From Burkholderiales bacterium (GTDB lineage Bacteria > Pseudomonadota > Gammaproteobacteria > Burkholderiales > Burkholderiaceae_C), in contig JAUVWL010000014.1 in NCBI GenBank assembly GCA_030604135.1, positions 43,058-107,057 of the forward strand: a DNA stretch of 64,000 nt. Direction: 5' to 3'. This document shows positions 39,492 through 50,500 of this stretch, one piece after another; the first letter of the stretch is position 1; every line of letters starts with the position of its first letter. The translations under genes and the position numbers were made by a program. The notes below the pieces were generated by a model, which was not told the DNA's origin, searched no databases, and was given only the letters and a program-made list of their open reading frames with translations.

Positions 39492-40600
39492 GCCAGTCCT
39501 CCGCCACCATGGCGCTGTTCCACTTCGGACAACAGTTCAGCGCCACGGGCCACCTGCAGGGCCTGAATGACTTCGTCCAGATCACCTTCCATGACCGCAG
39601 CCAGCTTGTAGAGCGTGAGGTTGATGCGGTGGTCGGTCAGGCGACCTTGTGGAAAGTTGTAGGTCCGGATGCGGTCGCTGCGGTCACCGCTGCCGATCAG
39701 CCCCTTGCGGGTGGCAGCTTCGCGCGCCATGCGTTCGCGGCGCTCTTTCTCCTGGATGCGGGCCGCCAGGACCTGCATGGCCTTGGCTTTGTTGCTGTGC
39801 TGGGACCTTCCGTCCTGGCATTCGGCGGTGATACCGGTGGGCAGGTGCGTGATGCGCACCGCCGAGTCGGTTTTCTGGATGTGCTGACCACCGGCGCCGC
39901 TGGCGCGGTAGGTGTCGATGCGCAGCTCGGCGGGGTTGAGACGGACCGCTTCGGTTTCATCAGGTTCAGGCATCACCGCCACGGTGGCCGCGCTGGTGTG
40001 GATGCGGCCCTGGGTCTCGGTCATCGGCACACGTTGCACCCGATGTCCTCCGGATTCAAAGCGCAACTGGCCATAGACCCTGGCCTCCGGCCCGTGTCCG
40101 GCTATGCGAAGCACCAATTCCTTGTAGCCACCCAGTTCGCTGGCCGATTCGCTCACGATCTCGGTGGTCCAGCCCTGGCTGTCGGCGTAGCGTGTGTACA
40201 TGCGGGCCAGATCGCCCGCGAACAGGGCAGATTCATCGCCGCCGGTGCCGGCTCGGATTTCGACAAAGGCCGGGCGGTCGTCATCGGGGTCCTTGGGCAG
40301 CAGCAGCTGTTGCAGTTGCGCATCCAGCTGCAGGAGTTCGGCTTCGGCTTCCTTGATTTCCAGGCTCACCAGCTCGGCCAGTTCTGGGTCGTCACGCATG
40401 GCCAGCGCGGCCTGAAGGTCGGCCTCGCGCTGCTGGAATCGCTCGAAGCGTTCGACCACCACCGACAGATCGGCATGTTCACGGCTGAGGTCGCGAAACC
40501 GTTCGATGTCGTCGGTGACGTCGGAGGCGGACAGCCTCGCATCCAGCTCGTGCAGACGGGCACGCTGGCGCAGGAGGGTGTCGCGGACAAAGGTTTTCAT
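39488..40600 (-). CDS. prfA: peptide chain release factor 1
   Basis: 370 residues from the ATG at 40600 ([12 protein letters not shown]). GGQ lies at residues 237-239 ([11 protein letters not shown]). The stop-codon tripeptide, normally P-A-T or P-V-T in RF1, reads P192-M193-T194 ([15 protein letters not shown]), and the usual Cys after HTSA is Ala. RF1 rather than RF2 is indicated by this P-x-T and by the absence of a frameshift site. prmC follows with a 4-base overlap. Confidence 0.95.
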   Translation of the reverse strand: MKTFVRDTLLRQRARLHELDARLSASDVTDDIERFRDLSREHADLSVVVERFERFQQREADLQAALAMRDDPELAELVSLEIKEAEAELLQLDAQLQQLLLPKDPDDDRPAFVEIRAGTGGDESALFAGDLARMYTRYADSQGWTTEIVSESASELGGYKELVLRIAGHGPEARVYGQLRFESGGHRVQRVPMTETQGRIHTSAATVAVMPEPDETEAVRLNPAELRIDTYRASGAGGQHIQKTDSAVRITHLPTGITAECQDGRSQHSNKAKAMQVLAARIQEKERRERMAREAATRKGLIGSGDRSDRIRTYNFPQGRLTDHRINLTLYKLAAVMEGDLDEVIQALQVARGAELLSEVEQRHGGGGLA

Positions 40601-40646
40601 GCAGGATGGCCAGTGCCGATCCGGCCTGGCATGGCAAGGGGAGGAC

Positions 40647-41918
40647 CTAGGACTTGTCGCGCAGGAACAGGCGCGAGACCGTCTGCGCGGTGGCGGCACG
40701 TGTGTCCTGATCACCCGAGCGCAATTCGGCCAGGGCGCCGTGCAGCATTTTTTGCGTCAGCCCGCGAGACAGCGCTTCCAGCACGGCTTCGACGGGCTCG
40801 CCCCTGGCCAGCAGCTTGCGCGCACGGGCCAGCTCAAGATCTCGCCATTCGTCGGCTTGTGCGTTGATGCGCTGGATCAAGGGCACGACACCGGTGTCGG
40901 GGTCACGTTGCTCCATCCAGTGCATGAAGCTGAGCACACCGGCGTCGATGATGGCTTCGGCCTGGGCCACCGCAGCCTGGCGGTTGTCTTTGCCGGTCTG
41001 CACCACGTGGGCCAGGTCGTCGACGGTGTAGAGGTAGACATCGTCGAGGGCTTTGACTTCGATCTCGATGTCGCGCGGGACGGCCAGGTCGACCATGAAA
41101 ACCGGCCGGTGTCGCCGCTTCTTGAGGGCGCGCTCGACGGCGCCCAGCCCGATGATGGGCAGGGTGCTGGCCGTGCAGCTGATGACGGCGTCGAATTCGT
41201 GCAGGCGGTCTGGCACATCGGACAGGCGCATGACCTCGCCGCCAAAGCGCAGGGCGAGCTTTTCGCCGCGCTCCAGGGTGCGGTTGGCGATGGCCATGGA
41301 CCTGGGTGTCTTGGCGGCGAAGTGGGTGGCCGCCAGCTCGATCATTTCGCCGGCACCCACAAACAGCACCCGTATGTCGCGCAGGTCTTCAAACAGTTGT
41401 CCGGCCAGGCGCACGGCGGCGGCGGTCATGCTGATGGAATGGGCACCGATTTCGGTGGATGTGCGGACCTGCTTGGCCACCGCGAAGGAGCGCTGGAACA
41501 GCTGGTGCAAGGTGGTTCCCAGGGCGCCAGCATCTTCGGCGGCGCGGACCGCATCCTTCATCTGGCCCAGGATCTGCGGCTCGCCCAGCACCATGCTGTC
41601 CAGACCACTGGCGACACGAAAGGCATGGCGAGCAGCCTGGTCTTCACGCAGGATGTAGGCGTGGTCGCGCAGCACATGGGTGCTCACGCCCCCGGTGCGG
41701 GCCAGCCAGTCCAGGGTGGGGTCCACGGCAGACTGGTCACCAGCTCCGTAGAGTTCGGTGCGATTGCAGGTGGACAGCAGCGTGGCTTCGGGTTGGCGGC
41801 CCAGACTTTGACGGTAGCCGTGCAGAGTGGGCTGGATCTGATCCAGGGCAAACGCGAAACGACCGCGCAGATCCAGCGGTGCGGTGTGGTGGTTGATGCC
41901 CAAGGCCCAGACAGACAT
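40647..41918 (-). CDS. hemA: glutamyl-tRNA reductase
   Basis: 423 residues from the ATG at 41918 ([14 protein letters not shown]). The nucleophilic Cys51 is in [10 protein letters not shown]. The NADPH domain includes [14 protein letters not shown], and a C-terminal dimerisation helix follows. It starts C5 tetrapyrrole synthesis, supplying haem for bc1. prfA-prmC follow in the same direction, the standard hemA-prfA-prmC cluster. A TATAAT lies only 6 bases upstream of the ATG. Confidence 0.95.
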   Translation of the reverse strand: MSVWALGINHHTAPLDLRGRFAFALDQIQPTLHGYRQSLGRQPEATLLSTCNRTELYGAGDQSAVDPTLDWLARTGGVSTHVLRDHAYILREDQAARHAFRVASGLDSMVLGEPQILGQMKDAVRAAEDAGALGTTLHQLFQRSFAVAKQVRTSTEIGAHSISMTAAAVRLAGQLFEDLRDIRVLFVGAGEMIELAATHFAAKTPRSMAIANRTLERGEKLALRFGGEVMRLSDVPDRLHEFDAVISCTASTLPIIGLGAVERALKKRRHRPVFMVDLAVPRDIEIEVKALDDVYLYTVDDLAHVVQTGKDNRQAAVAQAEAIIDAGVLSFMHWMEQRDPDTGVVPLIQRINAQADEWRDLELARARKLLARGEPVEAVLEALSRGLTQKMLHGALAELRSGDQDTRAATAQTVSRLFLRDKS

Positions 41919-41924
41919 GCCCCG

Positions 41925-41930
41925 ATTATA
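41925..41930 (-). promoter_or_regulatory. -10 box (TATAAT) immediately upstream of hemA
   Basis: Perfect TATAAT on the minus strand ending 6 bases before the hemA ATG at 41918. Transcription would begin at or next to the start codon, giving a leaderless message, unless translation starts elsewhere. The -35 region is poor (TTCTGG at 17 bases). Confidence 0.4.
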
Positions 41931-42038
41931 AAATTGAGCGCTTATGTCCAGAAAGCCCCTCACAAGCCGTCTTCAGAATGCGACGTGTGATCGACTGAGG
42001 CCGACCAGCAGCGAAGGAAGCACGGTGGGGCTGTTGTT

Positions 42039-42296
42039 ATGACGGTTCTGGGCGTGCTGTGGCACTTCGGCGGGTTTGTGGCCCCGGCGCTCCTGGTGTC
42101 GCTGTTGCTCTGGCCAGCGGTGGCGTTTCGCCGCAAGGGCATCGGGCGCTGGGCGTCACTGTCCTGGTTGGGCGCGGCGGGTGTGTTCGTTCTGCTGGCC
42201 GGGCTTGTCTGGTTCGGGCGGGACGGCCGCATGGCCACCTATGCTGCGATGGTGGTGGTTCAGGGCAGCCTGGTCTGGTGGTGGCGCGGCCGCTGA
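42039..42296 (+). CDS. small membrane protein of unknown function
   Basis: 85 residues with three hydrophobic segments (about 4-28, 42-60, 66-82) separated by a basic loop FRRKGIGRW. No known motif. It diverges from hemA and meets ugpQ head to head with no gap (stop at 42296, ugpQ stop at 42297). Codon usage is like its neighbours, so it is probably real, but I do not recognise the family. Confidence 0.6.
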   Translation: MTVLGVLWHFGGFVAPALLVSLLLWPAVAFRRKGIGRWASLSWLGAAGVFVLLAGLVWFGRDGRMATYAAMVVVQGSLVWWWRGR

Positions 42297-43070
42297 TCAG
42301 GCCGGACCCAATACACCAGTGGGTGCGTACCGGTCCACCCGGTCGGTGATCAGGCCATCCAGGCCCAAGGCCTGCAGACGCCGAACCTCGTCATCGTCGT
42401 TGACGGTGTAGGCCAGGCAGCGCATGCCGCCCTGGCGGATCTCTCGCACCAGGGCATCGTCCCACAAGGGGTGGTGGCAGATGATGGCCCCGCAATTCAG
42501 AGCACGTGCCACTTCTTGCCAGCCCGTCCACAGCGAGTGCAGCAGCAGGCCGCGAGGCAGTTCGGGCGCCGAACTCATGGCGCCCTGCAGCGACTCGGGC
42601 CGGAAGGAGCTCAGCAGAGGCGGGGGCGCTTCAGGGTGGGCACTCCACAGCGCACGGGCCAGGACGGCCACTTCACGGCCTGTGATTTCCTCCTGTCCCG
42701 GGGTCGGTTTGATCTCGATGTTGAGCATCAGGCCATTGCACAGGGACCAGCGGGCCAGGGCTTCCAGGGTGCAGGGTGGCTCGCCGGCCCACCGTCGACC
42801 GTGCCAGCTGCCGGCGTCCAGCCGGGACAGGGTCGACCAGGTCTGACGCGCAGCCAAGCCCCGGCCGTCGGTGGTGCGATCGAGGTCGTCGTCGTGCAGA
42901 AGGAAGACCACGCCGTCGGCGCTGAGCTTGGCATCGCATTCGAACATGCGGTAGCCGTGGTCCGCGCCATGCCGGAACGCGGCCAGGGTGTTTTCGGGTG
43001 CCAGCTTGCCGGCACCCCGGTGGGCGATCCAGGCGGGGTAGGGCCAAGGGGCACTGGTGGCTATGGTCAT
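42297..43070 (-). CDS. ugpQ: glycerophosphodiester phosphodiesterase
   Basis: 257 residues from the ATG at 43070. The GDPD signature is complete: HRGAGKLAPENTLAAF with catalytic His, FECDAKLSADG, LHDDDLDRTT and NIEIKPTPG. UgpQ hydrolyses glycerophosphodiesters to glycerol-3-phosphate in the cytosol, serving the Ugp transporter encoded just upstream. It is the last gene of ugpB-A-E-C-Q, 8 bases after ugpC. Confidence 0.93.
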   Translation of the reverse strand: MTIATSAPWPYPAWIAHRGAGKLAPENTLAAFRHGADHGYRMFECDAKLSADGVVFLLHDDDLDRTTDGRGLAARQTWSTLSRLDAGSWHGRRWAGEPPCTLEALARWSLCNGLMLNIEIKPTPGQEEITGREVAVLARALWSAHPEAPPPLLSSFRPESLQGAMSSAPELPRGLLLHSLWTGWQEVARALNCGAIICHHPLWDDALVREIRQGGMRCLAYTVNDDDEVRRLQALGLDGLITDRVDRYAPTGVLGPA

Positions 43071-43078
43071 GCTGGCCT

Positions 43079-44083
43079 TCAGCAACGGTGCCCGGTGGCG
43101 GCGTCGAACCAGTGCAGGCGATCTGCCCGTGGCCGAGCGCGGATGGTGCTGCCGATCACAGGTGCACCCTGGTCTTCGTGCAGGCGCAGGATCAGCTCCT
43201 CATCGCCCAGTCGGGTGTGAACCAGCCGCTCGGCACCCAGCAACTCCACGTTTTCCACACGCAGTGACCAGCCGTCGTCGGCCAGGTCGATGTGTTCTGG
43301 CCGTATGCCCAGCAGGCGACCTTCCTGGCCTCCCGGCGCCTGGCGCAACAGGTTCATCGGGGGGGATCCGATGAAGCTGGCGACAAAGGTGGTGGCGGGC
43401 CGGGCATAGACTTCTTCCGGGGTGCCAAATTGCTCCATGTGACCGCCGTTCATCACAATCATGCGCTGGGCGAGGGTCATCGCCTCCACCTGGTCGTGGG
43501 TCACGAACAGGGACGTGATGCCCAGTTCCTGGTGCAGCTTCTGGATTTCGAGCCGCGTCTGGGCGCGCAGCTTGGCATCGAGGTTGGACAGCGGTTCATC
43601 GAACAGGAAGACCTGCGGCTGGCGCACGATGGCGCGCCCCATGGCCACGCGCTGGCGCTGGCCACCCGAGAGTTCGCGCGGCTTTCGCGCCAGCAGGTGC
43701 CCCAGTTCGAGAATGGCCGCCGCCTTGTCCACGCGCTGGCGGATTTCATCGACCGGCACCTTCTTGATCTTCAGGCCGTAGGCCATGTTGTCGAACACGC
43801 TCATGTGGGGGTAGAGCGCGTAGTTCTGGAACACCATGGCGATGTCCCGCTCGGCGGGTTCGAGCTGGTTCACGACGCGGGAGCCAATGGCGATTTCGCC
43901 GCCGCTGATGTCTTCGAGGCCAGCCACCATGCGCAGCAGGGTGGACTTGCCACAGCCGGACGGACCGACGATGACGATGAATTCGCGGTCGCTGATTTCG
44001 GCATTGACGCCGTGGATGACTTGCAACTCGGACTTGCCGGTTCGGTAGCGTTTGACGACGTTGCGCAGGGATATGGAGGCCAT
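43079..44083 (-). CDS. ugpC: sn-glycerol-3-phosphate ABC transporter ATPase
   Basis: 334 residues, MalK/UgpC type. Walker [12 protein letters not shown], signature [14 protein letters not shown], Walker [18 protein letters not shown]-loop [10 protein letters not shown]; a regulatory OB-type domain from about 240. It energises import by UgpA/E. It follows ugpE by 57 bases. Confidence 0.94.
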   Translation of the reverse strand: MASISLRNVVKRYRTGKSELQVIHGVNAEISDREFIVIVGPSGCGKSTLLRMVAGLEDISGGEIAIGSRVVNQLEPAERDIAMVFQNYALYPHMSVFDNMAYGLKIKKVPVDEIRQRVDKAAAILELGHLLARKPRELSGGQRQRVAMGRAIVRQPQVFLFDEPLSNLDAKLRAQTRLEIQKLHQELGITSLFVTHDQVEAMTLAQRMIVMNGGHMEQFGTPEEVYARPATTFVASFIGSPPMNLLRQAPGGQEGRLLGIRPEHIDLADDGWSLRVENVELLGAERLVHTRLGDEELILRLHEDQGAPVIGSTIRARPRADRLHWFDAATGHRC

Positions 44084-44140
44084 GAATCGGTCGCAGTTAC
44101 GAAGGGTAAGACGGGATGGGGGTGGTTGGGTTCGGACAGG

Positions 44141-44995
44141 TCACTTCTCGGTGTCGACCAGGCCTTTGACGAACCACTTTTGCATCAGGATCACCACCAG
44201 GGCCGGGGGCAGCATGGCCAGGAAGGCGGTGGCCATCAGGACGTTCCACTCGGTGTAGGCCTCGCCGGACACCAGCCGTTTGATGCCCAGGACGATGGGG
44301 TACATGTCCTCGTTGGTGGTGATCAGCAGCGGCCACAGGTACTGGTTCCAGCCATAGATGAACTGGATGACAAACAGGGCCGCGATCGAGGTGCGCGACA
44401 TTGGCAGCAGCACATCCTTGAAGAACCGCATGGGCCCTGCCCCGTCCACGCGGGCGGCCTCGACCAGTTCGTCCGGCACCGTCAGGAAGAACTGACGGAA
44501 CAGGAAGGTGGCGGTGGCCGAAGCAATCAACGGGATGGTCAGTCCGGCGTAGCTGTTGAGCATGCCCAGGTTGGCGACCACCTCGTAGGTTGGGCCGATC
44601 CGCACCTCGACCGGCAGCATCAGGGTGACAAAAATCATCCAGAACACCAGGTTGCGAAGGGGAAAGCGGAAGTAGACGATGGCGAAGGCGGACAGCAGGG
44701 AGATCGCGATCTTGCCGACAGCGATGACCAGGGCCATGATGAGACTGACCCACATCATGGGCAGCGCGGCCGGAACCGTGCTGCCGGCTTCGGTGACGCC
44801 GCCGAACAAGGCCACCCGGTAGGTCTCCCACATGTTGCTGCCCGGCAGCAGCGACATCGGGATGGTGGTGGCGATGTCCTGCGCGGTCTGGGTGGACGCG
44901 ATCAGCGTGAGGTAGACCGGAAACGCCACAATCGCGACGCCCACCGTGAGGATGAAATGGGACAGAAAGGTCAGTCCCGGGCGTCGTTCAATCAT
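44141..44995 (-). CDS. ugpE: sn-glycerol-3-phosphate ABC transporter permease UgpE
   Basis: 284 residues, six TM segments. The cytoplasmic EAA loop reads EAARVDGAGPMRFFKDVLLP. The MalG-like C-terminal VKGLVDTEK ends the protein. With UgpA it forms the membrane channel. It lies 54 bases after ugpA. Confidence 0.94.
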   Translation of the reverse strand: MIERRPGLTFLSHFILTVGVAIVAFPVYLTLIASTQTAQDIATTIPMSLLPGSNMWETYRVALFGGVTEAGSTVPAALPMMWVSLIMALVIAVGKIAISLLSAFAIVYFRFPLRNLVFWMIFVTLMLPVEVRIGPTYEVVANLGMLNSYAGLTIPLIASATATFLFRQFFLTVPDELVEAARVDGAGPMRFFKDVLLPMSRTSIAALFVIQFIYGWNQYLWPLLITTNEDMYPIVLGIKRLVSGEAYTEWNVLMATAFLAMLPPALVVILMQKWFVKGLVDTEK

Positions 44996-45049
44996 GGCCA
45001 GCTCCTCGGTCAGAGGCCAGTGCGCCAGAAGATGTGGAGCAGGGTGTCA

Positions 45050-45937
45050 TCAGTACTGAACCTTCTTTTCGATGAACTTGAACTGGAAGATGGTCAGTGC
45101 GATCACGATGACCATCAGCACCACCGACTGGGCCGCCGAACCGCCCATGTCCAGGGCCTTGAACCCGTCGTAGTAGACGCGGTACACCAAGATGGAGGTC
45201 GATTTGCCCGGGCCGCCCTGTGTCGCTGCATCGATGATGGCAAAGGTGTCGAAGAACGCATAGACAACGTTGATGACCAGGAGGAAGAAGGTGGTGGGCG
45301 AGAGCAGGGGGAACACGATGCTCCAGAAACGGCGCCACGGGCTCGCACCATCGATGGCGGCCGCTTCGATCAGGGACTTCGGTATGGATTGCAGTCCGGC
45401 CAGGAAGAACAGGAAGTTGTAGGAGATCTGCTTCCAGACCGCCGCGAGCACGATCAGGGCCATGGCGTGGTTGGGGTTGAGCAGGTGGTTCCAGTCCATG
45501 CCCAGCTGACGCAGCAGGAAAGAGACCGTGCCGAAGGGTGAGGCGAACATGAACAGCCAGAGAACGCCCGCGACCACCGGAGCCACGGCGTAAGGCCAGA
45601 TCAGCAGGGTCTTGTAGGTGCCGGATCCTTTGATGACCCTGTCCGCCATCACGGCCAGCAGCAGGGAGACGCTCAGACCAACCACGGCCACCAGCACCGA
45701 GAAGATGGCGGTGATGCGGAAAGAGTCGACGTAGGTCTCGTCATCCCACAGCCGCTGGAAGTTCTCCAGGCCAACGAACTGGGTGTCCATGCCAAAGGCA
45801 TCCTGCTCCAGCACACTCTGGTACAGCGCCTGGGCGGCCGGCCAGAAAAAGAAGACCAGCACCACCACCAGCTGTGGGGCCACCAGCAGCCAGGGCAACC
45901 AGCCCGATCGGAAACGAACGCGTTTTTCCATGATCAT
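45050..45937 (-). CDS. ugpA: sn-glycerol-3-phosphate ABC transporter permease UgpA
   Basis: 295 residues (293 if the ATG at 45931 is used; neither has a clear Shine-Dalgarno). [17 protein letters not shown] at the N-terminus, the [19 protein letters not shown] segment and the EAA loop [20 protein letters not shown] match UgpA closely. Six TM segments. A strong terminator hairpin lies just upstream, between it and the broken ugpB. Confidence 0.94.
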   Translation of the reverse strand: MIMEKRVRFRSGWLPWLLVAPQLVVVLVFFFWPAAQALYQSVLEQDAFGMDTQFVGLENFQRLWDDETYVDSFRITAIFSVLVAVVGLSVSLLLAVMADRVIKGSGTYKTLLIWPYAVAPVVAGVLWLFMFASPFGTVSFLLRQLGMDWNHLLNPNHAMALIVLAAVWKQISYNFLFFLAGLQSIPKSLIEAAAIDGASPWRRFWSIVFPLLSPTTFFLLVINVVYAFFDTFAIIDAATQGGPGKSTSILVYRVYYDGFKALDMGGSAAQSVVLMVIVIALTIFQFKFIEKKVQY

Positions 45938-45944
45938 TCAAAGC

Positions 45945-45981
45945 AAAAAACACCGCCCGCAGCGCGAAGCAGCGGGCGGTG
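45945..45981 (-). terminator. strong terminator hairpin between ugpB and ugpA
   Basis: On the minus strand, a 10-bp perfect stem CACCGCCCGC/GCGGGCGGTG with an 11-base loop is followed by TTTTTTGCTTT. It sits 8 bases before the ugpA start. In binding-protein operons such hairpins commonly keep the first gene at higher level than the membrane genes. Confidence 0.85.
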
Positions 45982-46030
45982 CGGGTCAAAGGCTCACGGC
46001 CGGATGGCCGGTCAGCCTGTCAGAGTTCGG

Positions 46031-47353
46031 TCACATGCGGCCCTGGTTGGCGCGCTGGAACCGTTCCAGTTGCTCGTTGCCACGGCGGACCGCTGCATCC
46101 AAGGCTTCCTTGGCGGTCTTGCGTCCGGCCCAGACCTGCTCCAGCTCCTCGTCGTTGATGGTGCGGATCTGGACGAAGTTGCCCAGGCGGATGCCGCGCG
46201 ACTTGTCGGTGGTCTTGCGGATCATCTGGGTGACCGACACATCGGTGCCCGGGTTCTGCTGGTAGAAGCCAGCTTTCTCCGTCAGCTCGAAGGCTGCAGG
46301 CGTCAGCGGCAGGTAGCCGGTGCGCTGGTGGCTGCGGGCATCGACCTCGGGCTTGGACAGGTGGGCGAAGAACTGGGCCACGCCCTTGTATTCTTCATCC
46401 TTCTTGCCGGCCATGACCCACAGGCTGGCCCCGCCAATCACGGTGTTTTGGGGTGCGCCTGGCACGTCCGGATAGTAGGGCAGGGTGGAGATGCCGCTCT
46501 CGAAACGGGCATTGCGCTTGATGTTGGCGTACAGCGCCGAGGAGCCCGTCGTCATCGCACACTCGCCAGATACGAAGGTCGCGTCGGCGGCATTGCCCCG
46601 GCCTTTGTAGACGAAAAGTCCGGTCTTGGCCATGTTGGCCAGGTTTTCGATGTGGCGCACATGCAGCGGGCTGTTGAAGGTCAGACGGGCGTCGATGCCA
46701 CGCATGCCGTTGCCCTTGCTGGCGAACTCGGTGTTGTGCCAGGCCGAGAAGCTCTCAAGCTGGGTCCAGCTCACCCAGCTGGTGGTGAAGGGGCACTGGT
46801 GACCGGACGCCTTGAGCTTGCCAGCGGCGAGGGCCACCTCGGGCTAGGTCTTGGGCGGGTTGTTGGGGTCCAGACCGGCGGCCTTGAATGCGTCCTTGTT
46901 GTAATGAAAGACCGTGGTCGAGCTGTTGAACGGGAAGCTCAGCATCTGGCCGTTGGGCGCGGTGTAGTAGCCGGCCACTGCGGGCACATACGCGTTCGGA
47001 TCGAAGCTCACGCCGGCCTTTTTCATCACTTCACCGACCGGGATGATCGCGTTGCGGCTGGCCATCATGGTGGCCGTACCGACTTCGAACACCTGCAGGA
47101 TGTGCGGCGCATTGCCAGCGCGAAAGGCCGCAATGGCGGCCGTCATGGACTCGTCGTAGCTGCCCTTGAAGGTGGGAACGACGCGGTACTGGTTTTGCGA
47201 TTCGTTGAAGTCTTTGGCGTGGTCATTGACCCACTCGCCCAAGGCGCCTCCCATCGAATGCCACCACTGAATTTCGATCTGGGCATGTGCCGGAGCGGCA
47301 GCCAGCCCGGAAAGGGCCAGTGCGGCTGTGATGGAAGCAAGGCGTGTTCGCAT
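46031..47353 (-). pseudogene. ugpB: sn-glycerol-3-phosphate-binding protein, interrupted by in-frame amber codon
   Basis: From the ATG at 47353 the frame encodes a signal peptide (MRTRLASITAALALSGLAAA, cleaved near AHA-QIE) and a UgpB-type periplasmic binding protein (EIQWWHSMGGALGEWVNDHA). At codon 170 (46844-46846) the frame has TAG: NPPKT-stop-PEVALAAGK. UgpB homologs read NPPKTWPEV there, so one TGG-to-TAG change explains it. The frame then continues intact for 270 codons to its normal end, about 440 codons in all, the normal UgpB length. It is either a recent nonsense mutation, a base-call error or a suppressed amber. The rest of the operon is intact. Confidence 0.85.
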
Positions 47354-47532
47354 GGAATCTCCTGTGGAAACGGATGTGGACAAAGCGTCAGGCTACCGCC
47401 GTAATGTGACAGAAAGATTGCATACAGCTTTCGCGTGCATGACAACAGGGGTTTCCATAGGGTGGGTGGGTGTATGTTGCGCTGCGGTACCATCAAAGGC
47501 TCAGCGCCCCACGCCGGCTGCCGTTGCCCCAC

Positions 47533-50500
47533 ATGAACGCTCCCACACCGCTTCCGCTCATCGATGCCGCCGCCAGCGAGGCGCCGCGGCTGCGCGAAAT
47601 TCCTTACAACTACACCTCGTTCTCCGACCGGGAGATCGTGATTCGCCTGCTGGGCGAGCGCGCCTGGTCGCTGCTGGATGGCTTGCGCAGCGAGCGTCGC
47701 ACCGGTAGATCGGCGCGCATGCTATACGAGGTCCTGGGTGATATCTGGGTGGTCCAGCGCAACCCCTACCTGCAGGACGACCTGCTCGAAACCCCCAAGC
47801 GTCGTCGGCAACTTGTCGAAGCCTTGCAGCACCGCCTGGGCGAAGTGCAGAAGCGCCGCACCCCGCTGGATGACCAGGAGCGTGACACCCTGGTGGGGGA
47901 ACTGCTGGACGCTGCCGGTGTCTGTGTGAGCCGATTTGCCCGCTCGTTTGACGAAATGGGCGAACTGCGCCAACGCGCACGGCGGGTGCTCAAGCGCCTG
48001 ACCGCAGCCGACAACATCAAGTTTGACGGCCTGTCCCGTGTCTCGCACGTCACCGACGCCACCGACTGGCGCGTGGAATACCCTTTTCTGGTGCTCACCC
48101 CCGACACCGAAGCCGAGATGGCGGGCCTGGTGCAGGGCTGCATCGAGCTGGGCCTGACCATCATTCCCCGCGGGGGCGGCACCGGTTACACCGGGGGCGC
48201 GATTCCGCTGACCTGGAAGAGTGTGGTCATCAACACCGAGAAGCTCGAAGCCATGACCGAGGTCGAGCGGGTCATGGTGCCCGGGCACGACGAGCCACTG
48301 CCCACGGTCTGGACCGAAGCGGGCGTGGTGACCCAGCGGGTGGCCGATGCGGCCGAACGCGCCGGCTTTGTGTTCGCGGTCGACCCCACCAGTGCCGAAG
48401 CATCCTGCATCGGCGGCAACATCGCCATGAACGCGGGTGGCAAGAAGGCCGTGCTCTGGGGCACGGCCCTGGACAACCTCATCAGCTGGCGCATGGTCAC
48501 GCCAGACGCCCAGTGGCTGGAGGTGCGGCGGCTGGACCACAACCTGGGCAAGATCCACGATGCCGAGGTCGCCACCTTCGAGCTGCAGTACTTCCAGGCC
48601 GATGGTCGCACCCTGATCCGCACCGAGCGGCTGGAGATTCCGGGCCGCACCTTCCGCAAGGAGGGTTTGGGCAAGGATGTGACCGACAAGTTTCTCAGCG
48701 GCCTGCCGGGTATCCAGAAGGAAGGTTGCGACGGTCTGATCACCAGTGCCCGCTGGCTGGTGCACCGCATGCCCGAACATGTGCGCACGGTCTGCCTGGA
48801 GTTCTTTGGCAACCCCAGGGAGGGTGTGCCCTCCATCGTCGAGATCAAGGACTTCATGTTCGCCGAGCAGAAACGCTCGGGCACGCTCCTGGCCGGTCTG
48901 GAACACCTGGACGACCGCTACCTGAAGGCGGTTGGTTACGCGACCAAGAGCAAGAAAGGCAACGGTGGCCTGCCCAAGATGGTGCTGATCGGCGACATCG
49001 TGGGTGACGACGCGGATGCGGTGGCGCGGGCCACCAGCGAGGTCATCCGCATCGCCAATTCGCGCAGCGGTGAGGGTTTTGTGGCCATCAGCCCCGAAGC
49101 GCGCAAGAAGTTCTGGCTGGACCGCAAACGCACCGCGGCCATCTCGAAGCACACCAACGCCTTCAAGATCAACGAGGACGTGGTGATTCCGCTGCCACGC
49201 ATGGGTGAGTACACCCTGGGCATCGAGCGTATCAACATCGAGCTCTCGCTGCGCAACAAAATCCGGCTGTGTGACGAGTTGCAGTCCTTTTTTCTCAAGG
49301 GCCAACTGCCCCTGGGCAAGACCGACGATGCCAACGACATTCCCAGCGCCGAGTTGCTGGAAGACCGGGTTCAGCAGGCGCTGGCGCTGGTCGGCGAAGT
49401 GCGTGGCCTGTGGAGCGGCTGGTTGCGCGATGTGGAGACGCTGTTCCCTCAGTTGCAGGACCACACCCTGCGGGCCAGCTGGAAGACCCAGCTGCGTGCG
49501 CCTCTGCAGCAGATCTTCTCGGGCGGATCGTTCGACCCCATCCTGACCGAATGCAGCGCCATCCACAAGCGCGTCCTCAAGGGGCGTGTGTGGGTGGCCC
49601 TGCACATGCACGCAGGAGACGGGAACGTGCACACCAACATCCCGGTCAACAGCGACGACTACGAAATGCTGCAGACCGCGCACGAGGCGGTGGCCCGCAT
49701 CATGACCCTGGCCCGCAGCCTCGATGGCGTGATTTCGGGTGAACACGGCATCGGCATCACCAAGCTGGAGTTCCTGTCGGACGACGAACTGGCACCCTTT
49801 GCCCGCTATAAGGCGCAGGTGGATCCGCAGGGGCGCTTCAACAAGGGCAAGCTGCTGCGCGACATGGACGGCATGCCGGCCCTCGCGCAGGACGCCAATC
49901 TGCGTCGGGCAGACCTGTCGCACGCCTACACGCCGAGCTTCGGGCTGATGGGTCATGAGTCGCTGATCATGCAGCAGAGCGACATTGGTGCCATTGCCGA
50001 TTCGGTCAAGGACTGCCTGCGCTGCGGCAAATGCAAGCCGGTCTGTGCCACCCACGTGCCGCGCGCCAACTTGCTCTACAGCCCGCGCAACAAGATCCTG
50101 GCGACCTCGCTGCTGATCGAAGCTTTCCTCTATGAAGAGCAAACCCGCAGGGGTATCAGCATCAAGCATTGGGAAGAGTTCGAGGACGTGGCCGACCACT
50201 GCACGGTCTGCCACAAGTGCTTGAGTCCGTGTCCCGTGAAGATCGACTTCGGCGATGTGACCATGAACATGCGCAACCTGTTGCGCAAGATGGGCCAGAA
50301 GAGCTTCCGGCCGGGGAATGCGGCCGCCATGTTCTTTCTGAATGCCACGCGGCCCGAGACCATCAAATTCATGCGCACGGCCATGGTGGATGTCGGCTTC
50401 AAGGCCCAGCGCCTGGCCAACGAATTGCTGCAGCGGCTGGCACGCAAGCAGACTTCGGCTCCGCCGGCCACCCTGGGACCGGCGCCGGTCAAAGAGCAGG

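Noticed and set aside
43292..45541. 749-codon plus-strand frame over ugpC/ugpE/ugpA
   Set aside because: Composition artefact (Gly/Asp/His/Gln-rich) opposite three well-supported transporter genes.
47354..47460. Pho box upstream of ugpB
   Set aside because: A CTGTCAC half-site is present on the minus strand, but no second half-site stands 11 bases away, so the expected tandem Pho box is not supported.
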